A stretch of 64,000 nucleotides of DNA from CAZENU01 sp965222125 (GTDB lineage: Bacteria > Chloroflexota > Dehalococcoidia > Lucifugimonadales > CAZENU01): NCBI GenBank assembly GCA_965222125.1, contig CBDCTC010000006.1:1612001-1676000 (forward strand), read 5' to 3'. Shown piece by piece: positions 18,220 through 26,786 of the stretch. The position numbers and the translations under genes were made by a program. How positions within the stretch are numbered: the first letter of the stretch is position 1; the number at the start of each line of letters is the position of its first letter. Below the pieces are notes generated by a model. That model searched no databases and was not told the DNA's origin. It saw nothing but the letters and a program-made list of their open reading frames with translations.

Positions 18220-18479
18220 GTCCACGCAGACTCGTCCACAGTCTCGAAGACCTCAAGGGCAGCATCGAAACTCTCTGCCTCATCTCGGCTCCATACTCCG
18301 AACAGGTCGTCTAACGAAGGCCCTATCGCGTTCGGATTCCCTTTGCTGTCCGTTATCCCGGCGCCCTTCCTGAGCAGCCTCAACGCAGCCTGATTCAGAG
18401 AGATTCCCTCCTGCTTTGCGAGACGGCGCATAATGGCGCTCAGTTCGTCGTCGAATCCCCTGACCGTTAGTTGGTTCAT
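18216..18479 (-). CDS. Antitoxin of the VapBC module (ribbon-helix-helix, FitA-like)
   Basis: 87 residues. ATG 18479 is preceded by AAGGAGGT at ideal spacing. The N-terminus (MNQLTVRGFDDELSAIMRRL, then ISLNQAALRLLRKG) is a FitA/Arc-like DNA-binding fold; the acidic C-terminal half (DDLFGVWSRDEAESFDAALE) should wrap around and inhibit the PIN toxin. It precedes the toxin and overlaps it by four bases, the standard order. Probably autoregulates its promoter in 18480-18567. Confidence 0.8.
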   Translation of the reverse strand: MNQLTVRGFDDELSAIMRRLAKQEGISLNQAALRLLRKGAGITDSKGNPNAIGPSLDDLFGVWSRDEAESFDAALEVFETVDESAWT

Positions 18480-18567
18480 GTCGCGCCCACCTCCTTCCGA
18501 GTCATAAATAGAGGCTCTGCGAGTCACTCTAATGATCACTGGCGCGCGGGTCAAGACCGGCTGGTCA

Positions 18568-18584
18568 CCCAGATTCCCCACCTA
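18568..18584. repeat. Outer 15-bp terminus of an IS1380 element, cut at TA by IS630
   Basis: CCCAGATTCCCCACC-TA matches the right terminus of IS1380 copy 2 (read inward from 28697). The interior that should follow is instead found next to the other IS630 copy at 28703-28831. This is one half of a split IS end and the key evidence for an inversion. Confidence 0.75.
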
Positions 18585-19702
18585 GTACCTACTAACAATA
18601 TACAGCGTTATGTTGTATGCTCAGTTTATGTCAGGAGTAGCAACGGTTATCGAATTGACGGAGGAGGAGCGAGGGACGCTGGAGAGTTGGGTGCGCGGAA
18701 CGAGTACTGAGCAACGCTTTGTGCAACGAGCCCGTATCGTGCTGGAAGCCGCGACGGGAAGCACGACGAAGGATGTCGCATCTAAGTTGCAAACGCGTGC
18801 GGCTACCGTGAGCAAATGGCGCACCCGGTTCGCCAAGCATAGATTGAGGGGACTGGCAGATGCTCCCCGGTCGGGCAAGCCCCGGGTATACGACGAGGAG
18901 ACCGAGCGGCGCATTCTGGCCCAATTGGACGAGCCTGCGCCGGACGGGTACACGACGTGGACGGGCAAGCTGTTAGCCAGAGCCCTTGGCGACGTGTCGG
19001 CGATACATGTCTGGCGGGTCCTGCGCAAGCACGGCATCCACCTTCAGCGACGTCGCAGTTGGTGCGTGAGCACCGATCCGCAGTTTGCCCAAAAGGCGGC
19101 GGACATAGTGGGTCTGTACTTGGAACCGCCCGAGAACGCAGTGGTGATCAGCGTCGATGAGAAGCCTTCCATCCAGGCCTTGGAACGAGCTCAGGGGTGG
19201 CTGCGCCTTCCTAACGGAGAGGCGGTGCGGGGGCATACTCACGAGTACAAGCGACACGGGACTACGACCCTCTTCGCTGCCCTTGAGGTGCATACCGGCA
19301 AGGTTAATGTGGCCCACTATCGCCGCAAGCGGCGACGGGAGTTCCTCGACTTCATGAACCGTATAGTGGCCCACTATCCCGATACCGAGCTCCACGTGGT
19401 GCTGGACAACTTCGTCACTCATAAGCCCAAGCATGACCGTTGGCTTGCCCGCCATCCGTTAGTCCACTTCCACTACACGCCCACACATGCTTCATGGCTG
19501 AACCAGATCGAGGTCTGGTTCAGCATCCTGACCCAAGCTGTCCTACGACACCTCAGTGCCACGAACCCCAAGCAGGTCTGTCAGGCTATCGACCGCTTTA
19601 CTGATGCCCGCAATCAGAACCCTACTCCCTTCGAATGGACCAAGACCGTTGTCAAACCTGGAAGTCTCAAACAACGTTACTCTGACTTATGATAGCAAGT
19701 AC
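18585..19702 (+). mobile_element. IS630-family insertion sequence, copy A (1118 bp)
   Basis: Imperfect terminal repeats: left GTACCTACTAACA and right (reverse complement) GTACTTGCTATCA, with TA at both borders (18583-18584 and 19703-19704), the expected IS630 target. It encodes one intact transposase. The sequence is shared with copy B at 28832-30059, which is inverted relative to it. Confidence 0.9.
18610..19692 (+). CDS. IS630-family transposase (copy A, intact)
   Basis: 360 residues. N-terminal helix-turn-helix (TKDVASKLQTRAATVSKWRT), a linker with RSGKPRVYDEETERRIL, then the DDE core: VVISVDEKPSIQAL (first Asp), LHVVLDNFVTHKPKHD (second Asp) and HASWLNQIEVWFSIL (Glu). An alternative ATG at 18628 (MSGVATV) would give a slightly shorter protein. 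Complete catalytic triad and ends, so the element is probably functional. Confidence 0.92.
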   Translation: MLYAQFMSGVATVIELTEEERGTLESWVRGTSTEQRFVQRARIVLEAATGSTTKDVASKLQTRAATVSKWRTRFAKHRLRGLADAPRSGKPRVYDEETERRILAQLDEPAPDGYTTWTGKLLARALGDVSAIHVWRVLRKHGIHLQRRRSWCVSTDPQFAQKAADIVGLYLEPPENAVVISVDEKPSIQALERAQGWLRLPNGEAVRGHTHEYKRHGTTTLFAALEVHTGKVNVAHYRRKRRREFLDFMNRIVAHYPDTELHVVLDNFVTHKPKHDRWLARHPLVHFHYTPTHASWLNQIEVWFSILTQAVLRHLSATNPKQVCQAIDRFTDARNQNPTPFEWTKTVVKPGSLKQRYSDL

Positions 19703-19704
19703 TA

Positions 19705-19804
19705 GGTTGTCCAATTTCCGAATTCGATACAACAAATCTCGCGTGCATATCTGGGGGTCTTGGCTCCAGTTAGATATGCGCGTTCTGGGGGGTCTAAGGG
19801 ACAG
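19705..19804 (-). pseudogene. Possible displaced segment of the histidine kinase at 30062
   Basis: The flank of IS630 copy A, read on the reverse strand, is open and ends RIRKLDN. Joined at the IS630 TA to the flank of copy B it reads RKLDNLAMVSHELRTPL, a plausible run into a histidine kinase H-box. Only about 30 codons exist before an opposing gene, so this is a remnant at best. Seen: frame continuity. Inferred: common origin. Confidence 0.3.
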
Positions 19805-20278
19805 ATGCGCAAATTCTTTCGTAGCCGGGTGGTGCGTTACACTCTAGGGATAGTGGCGCTCTCTGTGCTCGTCCTGACAATTTTCGAGGCCAGCACCTAC
19901 CATTTCCGTGACCTGCTTATTGAGAACATCTACGGGTCGAAGCCTCACCGGGTACCCTGCCACAAATGGCCCACACCTGACGAGGTTCGGCGAGTCGTTG
20001 CTCTACACGCACAAGTCGTCCGTAGAATAGAAGCCATCAATCCCGGATACATTGAGGTGAACATCAATGCCACGAGTTGCCCGGGCAGAGCAGACATCCG
20101 AATCCTGTACGCAACGGCGAGCGACAGGCAATCAAGTCGATATTGGGAGATGGGAAGTACTTCTTTGGGATCCCGTATCAAATGCGCAACATATAGTGTT
20201 GGCCGTCTGCGCTGCACCCGTCGGGACAATGACGGCATCGCCTGTGAGGAAGTCTTCTGGGCGAATGGCCCCGGATGA
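19805..20278 (+). CDS. Hypothetical single-pass membrane protein
   Basis: 157 residues from ATG 19805, preceded by AAGGGACAG. Residues 1-8 are basic (MRKFFRSRVVR), followed by one hydrophobic helix (YTLGIVALSVLVLTIF), so the rest (about 125 residues) should be outside the membrane. The ectodomain has five cysteines after position 45 and the run INPGYIEVNINATSCPG; no family recognised. It lies inside the inverted segment and has no obvious partner. Confidence 0.5.
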   Translation: MRKFFRSRVVRYTLGIVALSVLVLTIFEASTYHFRDLLIENIYGSKPHRVPCHKWPTPDEVRRVVALHAQVVRRIEAINPGYIEVNINATSCPGRADIRILYATASDRQSSRYWEMGSTSLGSRIKCATYSVGRLRCTRRDNDGIACEEVFWANGPG

Positions 20279-20566
20279 CACAATCCCCGCCACTCGGTGG
20301 GATTTGCGTCTGCTGGCAGCATCGCTGTCGACGCCAGCACGACAGTCGCAAGCCTGAACTCGTCGGTCAACGCTATCTCCAGATCCGGCCTCCAAGCATC
20401 CGGAGCCTGATAATGGTAGCCTCAACCTCAGCCTAGGAACGAGTCAACTCAACAGGAAGAGGGGTTTGAACTGTACCTGCACGATGCAGCAAAGACGCAA
20501 CGCGGCGCCCGTGCAGCCGTAGTCGGTGCCGTCGCTGGTATCATCCCCGCGATAGGCCTCGGCTGC
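20279..20566. other. Spacer with an open frame running into the next gene
   Basis: The frame of the downstream membrane protein stays open back to a stop at 20415-20417 and includes a convincing extra helix (AVVGAVAGIIPAIGLGC) upstream of the GTG at 20567, but holds no ATG, GTG or TTG. The real start may be lost or non-canonical. Confidence 0.35.
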
Positions 20567-22173
20567 GTGCGGGTCCTGAACAGTGAGCCCCCAGAGGTAG
20601 CCGGCCAGCTTGCCGGCAACATCGCCTTCGCCCTGGTGTACGCCTCACCATACCTACTCGCCCTCATGGCATCCGGAGCGCGGGACCCCGGAGTCCGTGG
20701 AGGCCTCCTGGCTGCTATCGGACTCCTCTCACTCGTAGCCAGCTTCTCAGCCTTCTCACTTGTCTCCGTAGTCTTACTGCCCGCGACCTTCGTGCTCTGG
20801 TTCGCCGCCGCCAGGAGCCTCGCCGCGTCGGGTCGCCCTCTGGCGACCTCCGTTCCTGCCGCGGTCGTAGGGCTGCTCATCGTCGCGACCGTGGCACTTG
20901 GCTTCTTTGCACTATGGGGTATCCAGAACGACGAGGATCGGTGTTGGATCCTGTCTTACGACTCCGACGGACAGCCACTCTGGGAGTCTCGGCCAAACGT
21001 CGGGGGGCCTGGGAGGCTCAACCCCGGACCCCTGAGCGACGGCCCAGCGATGGTGAGCTACGACGGTGGTGTGACGTGGCAGAGAGTAGGCCCCTTGGTA
21101 GGCTCCCTCGGCCACTGCACCAGCGACATCATCACCAACACGGAAGCTGCCCTAGGCATGGGAGCCGTATTCGCCGCCCTCCTGGCCATGTTGCTCCTCC
21201 TAATGCGACGAAGGCTATTGTCGTTGGGCTTCGGGGGCCAGCTCCCATTCAAGCAGAGTAGTCCTCCTCAAGGTGCCGCCGAAGCTACCCAACATGAACT
21301 GACGCAGGCAGAGGAGACGAACCCCTGCGAACTATCCAGGATTCGAAAGATGTTGGGAACGAGCCACGAACCCATGTCCAGCTTGGAGATGCTCTCCGCG
21401 GGAGGAGGCATTCCCGTCCGGCAGACGAAGCTTGCGCCCGATGGTATGGAGTTCTCTGAGGACGTGTCGGAGGCCAAGTGGGTGGAGGAGAGCCTGTCGG
21501 ACTTCGGTACGCTGCGTTCACTTATCCCCCACAGGTTTTCGGCATATGCACGAGTGTTTCATCCGGCCTACATGGAAGGTAGAGAAGATCGACCGGTGCG
21601 ATGGTCTAAGGTGGCCTCGTGGACGGGACGGACCGTCCATCCGTTGATGCAGTTCGAGCGCATCGCAGGTCTGAGTGAAGACCCTAGCGTCATGTACGAA
21701 GACCCGCCGTGGGGTTCTCATCCGCAGATTGGGTCAATGCCCGAAGTAGAGTGCCGTACACTGGTCGAGGTGCTCAGAGGCTTCACCTCAACGCCTGGCA
21801 ACTGCTACTTCTGCCTTTGGGAAGGCTATGGGAACATCGACACACGTCTATACAAAGCTGATTCCCGGGTGAGAGCGCCTGGACGAGACTACCTGCTATT
21901 CCGTGGTCCTATAGAAGCAATCATGGCTTTCCTCTCTAGAGATGGGCCATTCTGGGGGGGACTCGCCGAACATCTGGTGGCCGGAGGACCGAGCTTGGTG
22001 CGTATCAACGGACATCGACCTGTACGACACCTACGTCGGCGGGAGCCACGAGTGTATCGAGGCGGTTCAGGAGCTCGGACCTGGAGGCGCTTCCTACGAC
22101 CGTAGATGCGCGGGTGGACCTTGCCGGAAACAACATAAATGCCCCAGATTCCTGCGGAGGCAGTGGCAAATGA
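20567..22173 (+). pseudogene. Membrane protein fused in frame to a frameshifted conserved hypothetical protein
   Basis: The first part (to about 21240) is a membrane protein with helices at NIAFALVYASPYLLALMA, GLLAAIGLLSLVASFSAFSL, AVVGLLIVATVALGFFAL and MGAVFAALLAMLLLLM, plus an external loop with Cys and Trp. From about 21374 the product resembles an actinobacterial-type hypothetical family: RFSAYARVFHPAY, PVRWSKVASW, CYFCLWEGYG and YLLFRGPIEA. The main frame is lost at a G7 run near 21957; the next frame supplies SPNIWWPEDRAWCVSTDIDL and YVGGSHECIEAV, and a third frame the tail LEALPTTVDARVDLAGNNIN ending at 22173. Two original genes are likely. Confidence 0.55.
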
Positions 22174-22307
22174 TCAGACGTGGTCACCACCCAAGAACCT
22201 CGTTTGGGGTTTCGTCCCCCAGTTTCAAGAACCATGTCATATGCCACCCTTAGACGCAGATTCAGGAGCGGCCCGGCGGCTGCGCCGGTGATGACAGGAG
22301 CACCAGT

Positions 22308-22496
22308 ATGAGACGGTTGCTCTCCAAGGTGCCTTACCTGATAGTTACAGTGCTACTCGCCTATGCCGTAGTGAGTCTGGTCCCGACGTCTGGCTGGCTC
22401 CTGATGGATGTGCGGAGGTGGGAGGATCCTCCCACCCCCGTTGCGCAACGCCCGCCTGTTCACCGGCTGAGGCGGCCTGCGACCGCAACACCCTGA
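22308..22496 (+). CDS. Small membrane protein candidate (62 aa)
   Basis: ATG 22308 is preceded by ACAGGAGCACCAGT, a good ribosome binding site. MRRLLSKVPYLIVTVLLAYA begins a basic-plus-hydrophobic N-terminal helix; the rest is Pro/Arg-rich. The coding region includes a perfect 20-bp palindrome (GGTGGGAGGATCCTCCCACC, 22417-22436). No homologue recognised; it could be a truncated gene. Confidence 0.35.
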   Translation: MRRLLSKVPYLIVTVLLAYAVVSLVPTSGWLLMDVRRWEDPPTPVAQRPPVHRLRRPATATP

Positions 22497-22528
22497 AACG
22501 AAAAAAGGGCGGCATACATGACCAGCCT

Positions 22529-22563
22529 GGGGAGGGCATCGCTCCATCAGCGATGCCCTCCCC
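22529..22563 (+). terminator. Strong 15-bp perfect hairpin
   Basis: GGGGAGGGCATCGCT, loop CCATC, AGCGATGCCCTCCCC. It follows the small open frame and precedes the IS1380 terminus. There is no T run on either side, so it may be a hairpin with another role. Confidence 0.5.
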
Positions 22564-22636
22564 TGTTGCGTGTCGGCCTAGCGTCCCGGGCCGACCGGTT
22601 CCTTGTCCCGTTCCTGCTCCATCGCCCACTCGAACA

Positions 22637-23163
22637 CCCAAATCCCCCACCTGACATGGTTGGGAGCTGCTTGGTGTGCTTTCAGGGGGTGTCCGGGTGT
22701 CGACTTGGGGTGACGCATGACATGATCGGCATCGGACAGGGTCTCGGGTGCCGTCTTTGAGGGTATCGGCAGCGGTTCGCTGCCAATTGTGGCTGTTGTC
22801 AGGCCGAAGAAGGCATGGCCCGGCCTGGCAACTCGGCAGAGTCGCCTACAAACCGATGCTCCAGGCAGGGTCGCCTATGCTCGATACGGCTCGGCAGCCA
22901 GCGCCAATATTCTCTGCCGCGCGCTGAGCAGCAACTCGTATGAGGGATGGCCACGGGCAAGACGGATGATCAACCTCCTGGCGTGACGCACCACACGGCC
23001 CGGTAGGGCGATCAGGGCGAAACGCACCGCCTTCAGACGCTTGCCCACCCACTGTCCGCCCAACACCAGCCGCTTCATGGCAGAGTTCAGAGCCTGCCCC
23101 GTAGCCCCATACGGGGTTGAAGGCCAGCACTGCTATCGCCCACCATGCTGCGTTGGCTCCGAA
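22637..23163 (-). mobile_element. IS1380 copy 1, 3'-terminal fragment
   Basis: Starts with the terminus CCCAAATCCCCCACCTGACA and carries the last ~100 codons of the transposase (AMKRLVLGGQWVGKRLKAV, then HPSYELLLSARQRILAL) on the reverse strand. Compared with copy 2 it has about 26 extra bases after GCCTTCAAC (CCCGTA...TACGGGG palindrome), which breaks the frame. Its continuation lies at 25553-26786 beyond the IS21 insertion; CCGAA at 23159-23163 is repeated at 25553-25557. Confidence 0.85.
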
Positions 23164-23199
23164 TGATCGGCGTCAACTATTATTGCCGGTGTGCGTCAA

Positions 23200-23985
23200 T
23201 TATTTTTGCCGGTAGACCTCCTGTTGGAGACGCTGTTGAGCTGCACCGGTCCGATAGCTGGGGACGTCGAACTCCAGGATGATCGAGTGGTGGACGATCC
23301 TGTCTATGGCCGCGGCTGTGGCCATAGGGTTCGCGAAGACTTTGTCCCACTCAGAGAAGACGAGATTCGAGGTGATGCCCAGAGAGCGGCGTTCGTACCG
23401 CTCGGCTATGAGGGTGAACAAGACCTCGGACTCCTCGGCTCCCTGGGGTAGGTAGCCGAGGTCGTCGATGAGCAGGAAGTCGATGTTGTCGAGCTTGCGG
23501 AGCATGCGTGGGAGATCGAGGTCCCGCTTGGCCGCCAGCATGTCTTGGACCAGCCGGTAGGCAGGGGTGAACAGTACCGAGCGTCCCGACTCGACCAAGC
23601 GGTGGCCTATGGCACACATGGCGTGGGTCTTGCCGGTGCCGGGCAGTCCGAAAGCCAGGACATTGACACCTCGTTCGACGAAGCTCCCATCGGCCAGCTC
23701 GTCGAGCTGCTGTCTGAGCGCCACCGGCACCCTGTCGTGCTCGAAGGTGTCCCATGTCTTGCCGACGGGCAGCCTGGATGCTCGTCTGATGCGGATGATG
23801 CGCCTCTGCCGGCGGTCCTCGGCTTCCTGCTCCAACACCTCCACAAGGGTCACGAGGGCGTCCGTGTGACCGGCTGCGGTGAACCGGGGGCCTGCCTCCG
23901 CTCCCACCGTGGGCAGCTTGAACTCGCTGCACAGCTGGCCGATCCGTTCCTTCACTCCGTCCGAGGAGATCCTGCCCATGCTCAT
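23200..23985 (-). CDS. istB: IstB-like transposition helper ATPase
   Basis: 261 residues. AAA+ ATPase with Walker A GLPGTGKTHA near 105 and Walker B FLLIDDLGYLPQ near 165, plus the C-terminal segment ITSNLVFSEWDKVF and IDRIVHHSIILEF. It loads onto DNA and activates the IstA transposase. ATG 23985 overlaps the istA stop (ATGA), the normal arrangement of the family. Confidence 0.93.
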   Translation of the reverse strand: MSMGRISSDGVKERIGQLCSEFKLPTVGAEAGPRFTAAGHTDALVTLVEVLEQEAEDRRQRRIIRIRRASRLPVGKTWDTFEHDRVPVALRQQLDELADGSFVERGVNVLAFGLPGTGKTHAMCAIGHRLVESGRSVLFTPAYRLVQDMLAAKRDLDLPRMLRKLDNIDFLLIDDLGYLPQGAEESEVLFTLIAERYERRSLGITSNLVFSEWDKVFANPMATAAAIDRIVHHSIILEFDVPSYRTGAAQQRLQQEVYRQK

Positions 23986-25466
23986 CGCACACCCGCCGCA
24001 AGCAGACGGTCGTAGACCCTCAGGTCCACCACCCTGGGCGAGGCCAGCTCAGGGATCTGTGGCGGGGCCGGGGCCGCCAACTCCCGCACCGCCGCGTAGT
24101 CGAAGGGTATGCCCGCCTCGAGCAACACTCCCAGGGCTCGGTCCACCTCCGACTCCATGGTCGTGGCGGCCAGGTGCAGGATGTGTACGTAGTCCACGTC
24201 GGCGCGCTCGCCCCTCCACTCCCGCAGGGCATCGTAGGCCAAGCGGAAGGTCCCGGTGGGGAACATCTGCTCTCTGTACCGGTAACGCGCGAACGCACCG
24301 GGCTTGCGCACCAGGGAGCCGATGACGTGGCGGTAGTCTATGCCGGCCTCCCCAGCGCCATGCACTCGATCCATCCGCTCGACCGGACTGCCCTTGTAGT
24401 AGACCTCCAAGTGGTCGGCGTACTGGCGGATCTCCACCTCCACGCCTATCAGCCGGGACGGCACAGTGTAGCTGTGGTTGGCTACCCGGACCGTGCTCCA
24501 CCTGCGCACCTTCGTCCGGTAGACAACGTACTCCGGCACAGGGGCGGGCGGCAGTGGCCGGAGGTGACGCCGCTCATGCTCCACCTTCGCCATGACCAGC
24601 CTGTTGCGCTTGTCCGCCACCTGCCGGACGAACGAGAGATATGCTTCCACCGACCCGAAGTCCCGGCTGCCGCGCAGGACCAGCGCCTGGCCTAGCGCGC
24701 CCTTGAGCCTGTGGTGACCCTGCTCGGCCACGCCGTTCTCGTGGGATGACCTCGGGTTCGTCCTCGTGGACCGCAGCCCGTAGTGCGCCAGCACCGCCGC
24801 ATACCGTTCGTTCAGCGCACGACCTCCGCTCCCCTTCAACTCGTGCGTGGCTGCCGACAGGTTGTCGGTCCGTAACACCTCCGGCACACCGCCCAACTCC
24901 CACAGAGCCCCCTGCATGCCCTTCACCAGAGCCGCGAACGTCTCCCCATAGGCAAGGTCCACATACCGCCATCCCGAATGGCTCAGCACGAAGTGGAACA
25001 GCAGATGGCCGAACGGCTCGCCTCCGACCGTCACCCCCAACTCGCCGCAGTGTGTGAAGTCCATCTGCGCCTCGCGACCAGGGGGATGAGCCTGCTCAAA
25101 GTACACCTCCCGATCCGGCCCACTCAGCGCACGCCAGTCTCGAAGACGACGCTGCAGCGTCCGCAACTGCGACTTACTGAACCGGCCGGGATGCCGCTCG
25201 TCGAGCCACTCCAGAATAGTCGTCGCCTGCAGCGCTCCCTCAACGTCGCTCCGCAGAAGGGGCTCGACCTCCTCGGCCCACACCCCGGCGAACGGGTCCG
25301 GTCGGGTTCGCCACCTCCGCTTGCCCTTCTTCTCCGACGACAGCCTGCCTCGCTGCCACGTCCGCGCCGTCCGCACGCTCATACCAGATGCCGCCGCCGC
25401 CGCTTGTTGGCTCTTGCCTTCCATTAGCTTCTGCCTCAGTAGCACTACCTGCTGATCTGTGACCAA
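23982..25466 (-). CDS. istA: IS21-family transposase IstA
   Basis: 494 residues. N-terminal helix-turn-helix (KSQQAAAAASGMSVRTARTW), then an rve-type DDE core: MDFTHCGELGVTV (Asp), VLRTDNLSAATHEL (Asp) and NPRSSHENGVAEQGHHRLKG (Glu). The C-terminal Mu-transposase-like domain (WSTVRVANHSYTVPSRLIG) follows. Complete and coupled to istB. Confidence 0.93.
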   Translation of the reverse strand: MVTDQQVVLLRQKLMEGKSQQAAAAASGMSVRTARTWQRGRLSSEKKGKRRWRTRPDPFAGVWAEEVEPLLRSDVEGALQATTILEWLDERHPGRFSKSQLRTLQRRLRDWRALSGPDREVYFEQAHPPGREAQMDFTHCGELGVTVGGEPFGHLLFHFVLSHSGWRYVDLAYGETFAALVKGMQGALWELGGVPEVLRTDNLSAATHELKGSGGRALNERYAAVLAHYGLRSTRTNPRSSHENGVAEQGHHRLKGALGQALVLRGSRDFGSVEAYLSFVRQVADKRNRLVMAKVEHERRHLRPLPPAPVPEYVVYRTKVRRWSTVRVANHSYTVPSRLIGVEVEIRQYADHLEVYYKGSPVERMDRVHGAGEAGIDYRHVIGSLVRKPGAFARYRYREQMFPTGTFRLAYDALREWRGERADVDYVHILHLAATTMESEVDRALGVLLEAGIPFDYAAVRELAAPAPPQIPELASPRVVDLRVYDRLLAAGVR

Positions 25467-25552
25467 TCCGGTACCTCCTGTACCAGATGGTCTCCCCCCA
25501 CGACCGGCAAGAATAGTCAGCGTCTACCGGCAAAAGTAATTGTCGCTGATCA

Positions 25553-26786
25553 CCGAACAGCCCCGAGGAAGCCTGCCCCCGGCAAGGTCACTCTTGAGGA
25601 CGCCGTGGACCTCCTCGCCCTTGCCACATCTCTGCCTCGACCACCAGATCAACTCATCTCCCGCAATGCTCCGGTTGGTCACCACTCCGAAGACCTTGTA
25701 CCAGCCTCTGTTGGACAGCTCCATCGCGGGGAACGGAAGCTCCATCTGCCCCTCCATTCCCGGCAGAGGCTGTTCGATCAACCGCTCCCTGGTAGCTATG
25801 AACCGATACTCAGGGCTGTTCTTGGAGTGCCCTATCCAGTTGGGCACGAAGTTCACATCAGCCCACTGCTGACCCGTGTCCACACGATGCTCCCCAACCT
25901 TGCGGTACAGCGTCTGCCAGTCTTGCTCGGCGACCTCGGACACCGCACGGCGGAACTCCGTCGTCACGTCGACCCCAACCGCGAACTCGATCACCCCGAA
26001 CCGCTCGTCTCTGCCCTCCGCGCAGTACCGCAGCAACTCCCGCTGGTACCCCGCCGTATCCGACCTCAGCATCACCTTCTCCACCCCCGCAGGCAGACGG
26101 CCCAGCCCTTCAATCAACACTCGTAACTGCTGATGGCCCGCCGGTACATTGCCGTCCCGAAACTCCGAATGCACAATCTGGTCGGCCTCTGCCCAGTAGG
26201 TGGTCAGCGGCTGGTAGGCCCTGTACTTGTTGTAGCTGTGGAGCGCCTCCTGCTTGTGTGTCTCCACCAGACAGGCGTCCATGTCCAGTGTGGCCTCTCT
26301 CTGAGGCGAACGGCTCTGCACGAAGCCCACCAGGTCGGCGTTCACCTTCCCCAGACCCTCCATAGCTCCATTGGGAGCAGGTATGAATGCTCTGTGAGCT
26401 TCCCGCTTCGCCTCCTCGCCCGCGTCATGGAACCTCTCCAGATACCGGAACACCGCAGACTCCGACGGCACGCTCCGACGACGCTCGACTCGCCATCTCG
26501 CCTTCAGCGCCCTGCGCTCCCTACTACCCATCCCCCAGGTCTCGGCATGGCGAAGTACCCTGCACAACCCTCTGTCCTTCTCCAGAACCTCCAGGTCCAT
26601 CACCGACTCACCGCCTGCCAAGTTCAGCAGTATCAGCGACGTGATTATCTGGCTGTCCGTCCAGCCCTGACCACACTCCCGCAGTCTCACGTGGCGTTCC
26701 ACCGACGACCTCAAACCCGCTGCTTGCATCAACTCCAGGTACGTCATTAGCCCGGACAGTCCCGTCATACCTGTCGAGCCCTTCTC
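25553..26786 (-). pseudogene. IS1380 copy 1 transposase, central segment (interrupted)
   Basis: Reverse-strand frame covers most of an IS1380 DDE transposase: MTGLSGLMTYLELMQAAGL, LRECGQGWTDSQIITSLIL, DMDACLVETHK (catalytic Asp), LRSDTAGYQRELLRY and GDELIWWSRQRCGKGEEVHG. It is cut at the C-terminus by IS21 (25552) and at the N-terminus by IS1380 copy 2 (26787). Close to copy 2 in sequence, differing in a few residues. Confidence 0.85.

Larger units (their letters stand above)
23164..25552 (-). mobile_element. IS21-family insertion sequence (2389 bp) inside IS1380
   Basis: Ends are TGATCGGCGTCAACTATT (left) and TGATCAGCGACAATTACT (right, reverse complement), each followed by repeated TTGCCGG motifs typical of multiple transposase sites. 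A 5-bp target duplication CCGAA flanks it (23159-23163, 25553-25557). It carries istA and istB overlapping by four bases, both intact. Confidence 0.93.

Noticed and set aside
22411..22440. Perfect palindrome GGTGGGAGGATCCTCCCACC as an operator
   Set aside because: It lies within a candidate coding region and has no second copy; kept only as a note in that entry.
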